From: CAZYMF01 sp964648215
Lineage (GTDB): Bacteria > Desulfobacterota > Binatia > HRBIN30 > JACQVA1
Direction: 5' to 3'
Length of the DNA: 26,658 nucleotides
NCBI GenBank assembly: GCA_964648215.1
Contig: CAZYMF010000048.1
Location: 1 to 26,658, forward strand
In this document: positions 16,698 through 24,400 of the stretch, piece by piece
Layout of the letters: the number at the start of each line of letters is the position of its first letter
Position numbering within the stretch: position 1 is the stretch's first letter
The notes under the pieces: generated by a model
Told to the model about the DNA's origin: nothing
The model's input: only the letters and a program-made list of their open reading frames with translations
Databases searched by the model: none
Position numbers and translations under genes: made by a program

Positions 16698-17980
16698 ATC
16701 GCAAGCGCCAGGTCCTGTTCATCGAGGACAGCATCGGCTTGTCGGGATCCACCGTCAGCCTGTGTCATCTCCTGTCCCGTCTCGACTACGACGCGTACGA
16801 GGCCCACGTCGTGTTCTCGCGGCCGGAACAGAAAGCGTACCTCGAGCGCTACGCCCGGGTACCGGCGCACACTTGCGTCCTTGCCCGGCGCGAGAGCTGG
16901 CAAGAGAGCACCGTCGCGCGCTGGGCATTTCGTCGGGCCGAGCGGCTTCACCCGAGTGTGTCTCGCCTTCTCAAGCGCGGCGTGGCGGCGCTCGATCTCG
17001 TGGTTGTGACCCTGCCGTACGCGCTGCGCTTGCGGCGCCTCTGCCGTGCGCGGGGCATCGAGCTCATTCACCACAACAACGGTTTCTACGTTTCCCTGGT
17101 GCTGCTCGGCTGGCTCACGGGCGCTCCCGTGATCGCCTATCAGCGCGGCGCGGAGTGGAACTCTCGCACCACGCGGCGTCTGGCGCCACGCATCCCCCGC
17201 TACGTGGCGAACTCCGAGGCGACGCGGCGGGACCTGCTGGCCCTGGGCGTGGCTGCGGAGCGCATCGACGTCGTCTATCCGCCGGTCGACATCGAGCGCC
17301 TCACGCAGTCAGCCGATTGTGACGCACAGCGGCGCGAGTTCGACCTGGAGCCGCGGCAACCGACCTTCGGCATCGTGGGACACTTGCTGGAGTGGAAGGG
17401 GCAGCACGTGTTTCTGGCTGCCGCGGCACGGGTCCTGGCGGCGGTTCCCGAGGCCAGAGCGTTCGTCGTCGGCGGCGCGCCGGCCGGTGTCGCAGCATAC
17501 GTTCGGCGACTGCAGGCGCTGGCGCGGGAGCTCGGGATCGAGGGACGGGTGTGCTTCACCGGCTTCCGCGAGGACGTGCCGGCACTCATGCGAATGCTCG
17601 ACGTGGTCGTGCACGCCTCGATCGAACCGGAGCCCTTCGGCCGCGTCATCGTCGAAGCCATGGCCTTGGGGCGCCCCGTGGTGGCGACCGCGGCGGGCGG
17701 TCCGCTGGAGATCATTCGGCCCGGTGTGAACGGGCTACTGGTGCCGCCGGACGATGCCCCGGCGCTGGCGGCCGCGATTCTCGCTCTGCTCGCCGATCGG
17801 GAACGCGCTTTGCGGCTGGGCGCGCGCGGGGCGCGAGACGTGGCGGAACGCTTCTCCGTGTCAGCGCATGCGGCCCGGATGGAGGAGATCTACCGGCGCG
17901 TCCTCGACGCGCACGGGCCTCACGATCAGGCGGCGAACCGCCGCGGTTCGAGCGCGGCGACTGCGGCGGATTGCCGATGA
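16694..17980 (+). CDS. Glycosyltransferase, GT4 family
   Basis: This 428-residue GT-B protein starts MNRKRQVLFIEDSIGLSGST, where the glycine/serine loop follows the first strand. HHNNGFYVSLVLL and VIAYQRGAEWNSRTTRRLAP lie in the N-domain. FGIVGHLLEWKGQHVFLAAA opens the C-domain, and E313 and E321 in EPFGRVIVEAMALG form the EX7E motif. The C-terminal 20 residues are a loose Arg/Ala-rich tail that appears to be coded only because the gene reads into the next start (ATGA overlap at 17977-17980). Donor and acceptor cannot be told from sequence. Confidence 0.88.
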   Translation: MNRKRQVLFIEDSIGLSGSTVSLCHLLSRLDYDAYEAHVVFSRPEQKAYLERYARVPAHTCVLARRESWQESTVARWAFRRAERLHPSVSRLLKRGVAALDLVVVTLPYALRLRRLCRARGIELIHHNNGFYVSLVLLGWLTGAPVIAYQRGAEWNSRTTRRLAPRIPRYVANSEATRRDLLALGVAAERIDVVYPPVDIERLTQSADCDAQRREFDLEPRQPTFGIVGHLLEWKGQHVFLAAAARVLAAVPEARAFVVGGAPAGVAAYVRRLQALARELGIEGRVCFTGFREDVPALMRMLDVVVHASIEPEPFGRVIVEAMALGRPVVATAAGGPLEIIRPGVNGLLVPPDDAPALAAAILALLADRERALRLGARGARDVAERFSVSAHAARMEEIYRRVLDAHGPHDQAANRRGSSAATAADCR

Positions 17981-19140
17981 AGAGCCGACCGCTGGTTGTG
18001 CACGTGATTCACGCTCTCGGCGTCGGCGGCCTCGAGAACGGGCTCGTCAACGTGGTGAACGGAACGATTGGCCAGTTTCGGCACGCCATCGTCTGCATGA
18101 CCAGCGACGGAAACTGGCGGGGTCGTCTGGATCCCTCGGTGGACGTCGTCGTCCTTCACAAACGGCCCGGACAGGATTGGCGTGCGTTCGCTCGGCTGAT
18201 CGGGCACCTGCGCCGCCTCCGACCGGACGTCGTGCATTCGCGGAACTGGGGCACGTTCGACGCCGTCCTGGCGGCGCGGCTCGCCCGCGTGTCGGTCGTC
18301 GTCCATGGCGAGCACGGGCGGGAGATCGACGATCCGGATGGCCGGCGGTATCCGCGGCGCAATCGGCTGCGGCGCCTGTGCAGCCCGTTGGTGGACCGGT
18401 TTGTGACCGTCTCGCACGACCTGCGGCGTTGGCTGGTGGACGACGTGCGCATCCCGGCCGCCAAAGTGACGACGATCCCCAACGGGGTAGACCTGACGCG
18501 CTTCGCGTCCCTCGACAAGACGGAAGCCCGCCGGCGGCTCGGCCTGGACCCCGGCCTGCGGGTGATCGGAACCGTGGGGCGCCTCGACCCGGTGAAGGAC
18601 CAGGTGACGCTGATCCGTGCTTTCCGTCGCCTCGCCGACGACCATCCCGACGCGGTGCTGGTGATCGCCGGGGAAGGGCCGTGCCGAGCTGCGCTCGAGG
18701 CGGAGATCGCCGCCCTGGAACCGGCGCCGCGCGTGCTCCTGCTGGGTGAACGGTCGGACGTACCCGAGGTGCTCGGCGCGTTGGACGTCTTCACCCTACC
18801 GTCGATCGCCGAGGGCATGTCGAACACGATCCTCGAAGCGATGGCGTGTGGCCTCCCCGTCGTGTGTACCAGGGTGGGTGGCAGCCCGGAGCTGGTGCTG
18901 GACGGGGTCAACGGTGCGCTGGTCCCGCCCGGCGCTCCCGAAGCGTTGGCGGAGTCCCTGCGGGTCTATCTGTCCGACCGGGAGCGCTGCGACGCGCAGG
19001 GGAGGGCGTCGCGGGAGCGTGTTCGGCAACACTTTGATACCGTGCGGATGAGCGATGCGTACGCGGAACTCTACCGGCAGTTGCGTGGCGCGAAGGGGTC
19101 GCGCTTGCGGCACTGGCCACCGGCGGAGGTGAACGGCTGA
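17977..19140 (+). CDS. Glycosyltransferase, GT4 family, PEP-CTERM/exosortase-A-associated sugar transferase type
   Basis: This 387-residue protein closely follows the family named sugar transferase, PEP-CTERM/EpsH1 system associated (TIGR03088). It has VVHVIHALGVGGLENGLVN at the start, VVLHKRPGQDWRAF, DVVHSRNWGTFDAVLA, VVHGEHGREIDDPDG, LCSPLVDRFVTVSHDLRRWL, and VGRLDPVKDQVTLIRAF opening the C-domain. E279 and E287 form EX7E in IAEGMSNTILEAMACGLPVV. Its match to this specialised family is one of the strongest hints that the locus is an exosortase-A-type EPS cluster. It is the last gene of the coupled series; the next gene starts 55 bases later with its own strong ribosome binding site. Confidence 0.9.
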   Translation: MKSRPLVVHVIHALGVGGLENGLVNVVNGTIGQFRHAIVCMTSDGNWRGRLDPSVDVVVLHKRPGQDWRAFARLIGHLRRLRPDVVHSRNWGTFDAVLAARLARVSVVVHGEHGREIDDPDGRRYPRRNRLRRLCSPLVDRFVTVSHDLRRWLVDDVRIPAAKVTTIPNGVDLTRFASLDKTEARRRLGLDPGLRVIGTVGRLDPVKDQVTLIRAFRRLADDHPDAVLVIAGEGPCRAALEAEIAALEPAPRVLLLGERSDVPEVLGALDVFTLPSIAEGMSNTILEAMACGLPVVCTRVGGSPELVLDGVNGALVPPGAPEALAESLRVYLSDRERCDAQGRASRERVRQHFDTVRMSDAYAELYRQLRGAKGSRLRHWPPAEVNG

Positions 19141-19181
19141 GCACGCCCAGAGACGACGGAGTGTTGGTGCCACGGCAGGGC

Positions 19182-19195
19182 AGGAGAGGCGAGGG
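19182..19195 (+). promoter_or_regulatory. Strong purine-rich ribosome binding region
   Basis: GGAGAGGCGAGGG lies immediately upstream of ATG 19196, much richer than the signals before the coupled operon genes. It fixes the start of the first kelch-like gene and suggests independent, efficient translation. The 55-base spacer (19141-19195) shows no clear promoter or terminator, so transcription could still read through from the EPS operon. Confidence 0.55.
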
Positions 19196-21271
19196 ATGAA
19201 GACGGGCTGGCTATCGGTTCTGGTCGCGCTCTACGCTGCGCATGCCACGGCAGCGTTGGCTACCATCGCCGCGGTCAGCCGGCCGGCATCGGCGATTGCC
19301 GTTCCGACCGGCGCTGCCGATGGGTTCGTTCTGACTCCGGGTCAGCCGCTTCCCGAAAACACCTGGGTGCAGGTCAGCACGCCGCCGAGCACCCGCTTTC
19401 TGCCCCAGTACTTCACGAACTGCACCGCCTCCGGTTACAGGGCCGGCCCGGTAAGCCGCGTCCGCTCCGGCCTGGCCTACGGCGCCGGCATGCTCTTTTA
19501 CTTCGGCGGCGGTGACAAGGGACACCCGGGGAACGACGTCGAGATCTACGACGTCGCGTCCAGCACGTGGCGGCAGCAGTACCCCCCCGAGTGCGTGCCG
19601 GCCTGTTGCTGCGAAGGCGAGTGTGACCCCGCGAACCCCTGCGCCAACGATCCCGCCGGGGACCCGACCGGCGTGCCGGGGCCGTGTCGCATCATCGGCG
19701 GTGTGGGCAGTCTCCTCGCCACGCCGCTGGGGCGCCCGTACACGGAGCACACGTACCACTTGGTGGCGTATCATCCGCTGCGGCGGCGCTTCACCGCGGT
19801 GTTGACCTCGGGGGTCTGGGAATGGGATCCGCTGACGGCGGATTGGACTCATCTCTCGCCCGACCGACCGAGCAGCGCCGACATCGAGACCAAGCACGTC
19901 GCCTATGATCCCGACGTGGGCATGTTGTACTTCGCCACGGCACCGCCCAGCGGACCTCCCAGCGTGTACGTCTACGACTACACCAACAACGTCTGGACAA
20001 GGCACGGCGACATGCCGGCGGCAATCCTCAGCGTCGACGACTATGGCGAGTTCTACACCGCGTACGACCCGGACGACCAGGTGCATCTGGCCTCGCATGC
20101 CGGAACGCAGCGCCAGACGACCTGGCTGTACCAGGCGGCCACGGGGGTCGAGCCCAACGCGGGAACCTGGACGCTCCTCACCAACGTGCCGCCCGAGCTG
20201 GACGGGTGGAGCTCCGCGGCCTACGACACGGTCAACCACGTGTTCGTCGTCGCGCAGCGGCGACAGGACGGGACGGTGGGACTGTGGACCTACAGCGTGG
20301 CGGCAAACCAGTGGCGCGAGCTGGCGCCGCTCGGGGTGGCGCCGGCGGGGGAGTCGGCGGCTGCCTGGGGTATGCTGGCGTACGATCCGCCGAGCGCCCG
20401 ATTCTATTTCGTGAACGCCGAGAACGTCAGCAACAGCGGTACGGGTGGTACCAACCCTGGCGACGTTCAGACGTGGACGTATCGACTTCCCCAATCGGCC
20501 GTTGCCGATCTGAACTGCGATGGCCGTGTCGGGGCGGCCGACGTGACCGCCGCCATCGACCTGCAGGCGGGCGCGAGCACCGGAACCTGTGGCGCCGACG
20601 GCACGACAACCAATGTGGAAGCGGTGATCACGAGTCTGTTCGCGCCCGCGCGCTCCGGGCTGGCGTGCGCCAACCTCGACGACCGGCAGATCGCCTTCGC
20701 GATTGCCGACGGCGCCGACGACGCCTCGGTGAAGTGGTCGGGAAGCTCGTACCCTCCGCCCGCTGGAGCGGGCACCGACGTCAGCACGAGCCAGTCGGAT
20801 GTGGGAGCATTCCGGACCAGCTCCGGGGGGTATTTCGTCTACAATGCGCTGCTGCGCTGGGACACATCGGCTCTGCCTGCCGGGGCCCGGATCACGCAAG
20901 CCTGGTTGCGCGTGCACGTGGATGATCGCATGGATACCGACGGCCTGCAGCTTTCCGCCGGCTGGTACGATTGGGCCAACGATGGCGGCGCCGACGTGAG
21001 TGATTGGACGAGCGCGCCGGAGATCGACGCGCTCCCCGGAGTCAACCTGAGCGCCTTGGCGATCGGGGGCTGGAACACGATGCCGTTGGCGAACGTTGTC
21101 CAGGGCATCTCCACCGGTGGATTCACCTACATGCGCCTGCATGTGTCGCAGCTTCCGGGCGACGCGCCCCCGACCGCTCAGAACTATGCGATCTGGTCGG
21201 CACGAGAGGCAGGCGACCCAGCGGAGCTGGTCGTCTGCTACACCACGGCGGCCGCTGGGCCATCCCCGTAG
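19196..21271 (+). CDS. Secreted kelch-like propeller protein with dockerin-like loop and C-terminal beta-sandwich-like module
   Basis: This 691-residue protein begins with a Sec-type signal (MKTGWLSVLVALYAAHATAA). Residues about 50-430 form a kelch-like beta-propeller, seen in repeated elements such as MLFYFGGGDKGHPGNDVEIY, WEWDPLTADWTHL, VYVYDYTNNVWTRHGDMP and LWTYSVAANQWREL. A cysteine cluster (C133, C136-C138, C142, C148) interrupts it. A dockerin/EF-hand-like loop, DLNCDGRVGAAD at 438-449, has all the Asp/Asn calcium ligand positions; the second repeat is degenerate. The last 200 residues resemble DNRLRE/CBM-like beta-sandwich modules (FVYNALLRWDTSALPAGARI). No catalytic residues are recognised, and no PEP-CTERM signal is present. 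It is probably an extracellular binding or structural protein. The next gene is its partial paralogue. Confidence 0.72.
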   Translation: MKTGWLSVLVALYAAHATAALATIAAVSRPASAIAVPTGAADGFVLTPGQPLPENTWVQVSTPPSTRFLPQYFTNCTASGYRAGPVSRVRSGLAYGAGMLFYFGGGDKGHPGNDVEIYDVASSTWRQQYPPECVPACCCEGECDPANPCANDPAGDPTGVPGPCRIIGGVGSLLATPLGRPYTEHTYHLVAYHPLRRRFTAVLTSGVWEWDPLTADWTHLSPDRPSSADIETKHVAYDPDVGMLYFATAPPSGPPSVYVYDYTNNVWTRHGDMPAAILSVDDYGEFYTAYDPDDQVHLASHAGTQRQTTWLYQAATGVEPNAGTWTLLTNVPPELDGWSSAAYDTVNHVFVVAQRRQDGTVGLWTYSVAANQWRELAPLGVAPAGESAAAWGMLAYDPPSARFYFVNAENVSNSGTGGTNPGDVQTWTYRLPQSAVADLNCDGRVGAADVTAAIDLQAGASTGTCGADGTTTNVEAVITSLFAPARSGLACANLDDRQIAFAIADGADDASVKWSGSSYPPPAGAGTDVSTSQSDVGAFRTSSGGYFVYNALLRWDTSALPAGARITQAWLRVHVDDRMDTDGLQLSAGWYDWANDGGADVSDWTSAPEIDALPGVNLSALAIGGWNTMPLANVVQGISTGGFTYMRLHVSQLPGDAPPTAQNYAIWSAREAGDPAELVVCYTTAAAGPSP

Positions 21272-21306
21272 ACCCCGGGAGACCGCGTTGCTCGAAACAT
21301 CTCGAT

Positions 21307-21344
21307 CGTCTGTGCGGCGGAGTCCGCCAATTCGCCGACAGACG
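21307..21344 (+). terminator. Strong hairpin between the two kelch-like genes (candidate terminator or RNA processing site)
   Basis: CGTCTGT (21307-21313) pairs perfectly with ACAGACG (21338-21344), and inside it CGGCG (21315-21319) pairs with CGCCG (21333-21337), with one bulged G and a 13-base loop. This gives 12 base pairs, mostly GC. An alternative small inner hairpin (GGCGG/CCGCC) competes. No U-tract follows, so a classical intrinsic terminator is not certain. The remaining sequence of the 158-base spacer (21272-21429) shows no clear promoter. Confidence 0.5.
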
Positions 21345-21429
21345 GCTGAGCTGCCCCCGCGCGCGGTGGGGACGAGTGGTCAATGAATCGCGTGGCACGA
21401 GCAGTGCATGAGGTGCTTCAAGGGAGTTG

Positions 21430-24400
21430 ATGGAACACGTGTCGGGGTGCACACAACGGGGCGAGCGTCGGATTTTCCTTCAGCAGGTGCTGCGGAATGT
21501 GGTGCTGCTCGCCGCGCTCGCGCCGGCCACGGTGGCGCTGGGACAAGCGAACACCTGGGTGAAGCTGCCGCCGTCGGCCGTCAGCACACGTTACTACTCG
21601 CAATTCTATACCAACTGCGGGGTGAGCACGTCGCTCTCGCACGCGGTGCCGCGTGAGTTTTCCGGGGTTGTCTATGGCAATGGGCGGCTGTTTTATTTCG
21701 GCGGCGGCCATTCCGGGCACCAGGGCAACGACGTGGAGCTTTACGACATCGGCACCAACACCTGGACGCAGCAGTATCAGCCGGAGTGTCTTCCGGCATG
21801 CTGCTGTCAGGGCGCCTGCGACCCGGCCAATGGCTGCGCCAACCAACCCCCGTACTGCACCGGTGGCGCTCCGAGCTGCCTCCCGGGGCCTTGTCGGATC
21901 ATCGGGGGCAGCGGTTCCTATGTCCCCAGCCCATTGGATCGCCCTTACGTCGAGCACGTGTTTCGCGACGAGGCGTACAATCCGGCGCGGGGCAAGTTCC
22001 TGCTCGTCCACACCTCCGGCACGTGGGAGTTCGACCCGGCGAACGCGACGTGGACCCGGTTGACGGTGAACCGGCCTTCGTCGCAGGACATCCAGACGAA
22101 GCATGTCAGCTACGATCCCACCGTTGGCATGCTGTGCTTCGCCACCGCCCCATATTCCGGCCCGCCGGCCGTGTACGTTTTCGACTACGCCGCAAAGACG
22201 TGGAACCTCCTCGGCGACATGCCGCAGCAGATCGTCAACGACAACAACGGGGAGTTCTACTGCGCCTACGACTCGAAGCGACAGCGGCACCTGTGCTCGC
22301 ACATCGGCACGAGTGCCAAGTCGTTCTGGCTCTTCAATGCCACGGCGGGCACAGCGCCAAGCGGGGGCACGTGGACGCAGCTCACGAACGTGCCGGCAGA
22401 GCTCCTGAGCTGGCCGGATGCCTACCACGGCGTCGCCAGCTTGGACTACGACCGCGGCAACGACGTGTATCTCGTCGGTGCGCGTCGCCCTACCGACAAT
22501 ACCTTTCAGCTGTGGACGTACGCTCCGGGAAGCAACACCTGGCAGAGCGTCTCGGCCGCGGGCGGCCCGCCGGCTGGCGCGGCGGTGGGAGACTGGGGCG
22601 TGCTGAACTACGACCCGCAGACGGCTCGCTTCTACCTAGTCAACGTTGGCGACGGTGGGGCGTCGGGCACCAGCAACATCGCCGAGAGCGGGATCGAGAT
22701 GTGGACATTCTCGCTCGACCTCGCTTCTCTCCCGCCGGCACCGACGGCGACCAACGGCGCCCCGGTCGGGGCGACCCCGACGGTGCCGGCGACCAGTCTT
22801 GGGGGCTATTGGCCGCTGGACGAGGGCAGCGGGACAACCGCCCATGATCTGTCCGGAAACGGCAACGACGGAACCGTCAACGGGCTGACGTGGGTCCCGG
22901 GCCAGGCCGGAGGCGCGCTCTCCGGCAACGGTGGGGCGGGTCAGGAGGTGGACATTCCGGATTCGCCGAGTCTGGCGGCGTCCAACGGCGTGTCGGTGGT
23001 GGCCTGGGTGAGGACGAGCACCCCGCAGAGCGGCATCGGCGGGGTGACCCGGGGCCCCCGAGACGCACAGGACTACGACTACATGCTGTACTTCTCCGGT
23101 GGGGTCGCCTTCTTCGTCAAGAACGGGAGCGGCGTCGCCGACAGCGTTGGGGCCAGCGCTGTCTATGCCGATGGGAGGTGGCATCAGTATGCGGGGACGT
23201 ACGACGGACAGACGCTGAAGCTCTACGTCGACGGAGCGGTTGCCGCGTCGAAGACGACGGCGATCGGGCTGCCGGTCCAGGGAGCGCCGGGCGACGTGCT
23301 GCGGCTGCTGCAAGGGTGGAGCGGAAATCTCAATGGAGCCCTGGACGACGTGCGAATCTACAACGGAGCTCTGAGCCCGACGCAAGTACAAGATCTCTTC
23401 ACCCAGGGCGGCGGGGTGATCCCCACGCCGACGGTGACCGCGACGCCAACACCGACGCTCACACCGACGGCCACTCCCACGTTGGCAGGCAGTCCGACGG
23501 CGCTGGCGATACCGCTGACCATCCAGGAGTTGCTCCCCGCGGACGACAACGGTGGGGCGGCCCCCAATGACGTTGCCGGCCACGATCGTACGCAGGAGCC
23601 CGTCACGTTCGGCATTCCGCTACGCGATGCCGACAACATCAACGACCCGGCCCTGCTCGCGGTGCGCTCGCGGAGCTCGGGCGCCATGGTGCCGGCGCAG
23701 TTCCGCGTCTTGAAGCGATACTCGGACAACAACATTCAGTGGGTCCTCGTCGACGTTCAGGCCACTGTCGCCGCCAACGCCGTCAACGATGATCTCGAGC
23801 TGGTCACCGGAAACAACCCGGCCACGGGCGTTCTGGCAACCGATGACGGTTCCACCATCACCATCGACACCGGTGCGGCGCGCTTCACGGTGCGCAAGGC
23901 GAAGCAGAACGTCATCGACAGTGTCGTCGTCGACGGCGTGCCCCTGGTGGCGGCCGGGCACGGCCACGGGATCGTGTTCAAGGACGCCGCGAGCGGCGCG
24001 ATTTTCGAGTCTGCCAACGACGAGGCCTCGACGGCCGTGGTGGCGGAGAACGGTCCGCTCAAGGCGGTGATCAAGGAACAGGGGCGGCTCAGGGAGCCCG
24101 GCGGCACGGCGGAGATGGGTTACACCCTGCGGCTGACGTTCTACGCCAACAAGGCGTTCGTGAAGGCCCAGGTGAGCATCGAGAACGCGTTCCGCGACGA
24201 CGTCACCCGCAAAGCCATCGGCTACGTCGAGGTGCGCGTGCCACTCTCCCTCGGCAGCGGCAAGGTGTTCACCCTGGCGACGAAGACGTCCACCGTGAGC
24301 GGGCTCTTGGGCGCAAACGACGACGCTTTCTTGTTCCAGGGAACCACGAGCCACAAGTTCACCAGCACGGCGGTTGGCGATCCGAATTTCCGCTCGCCTT

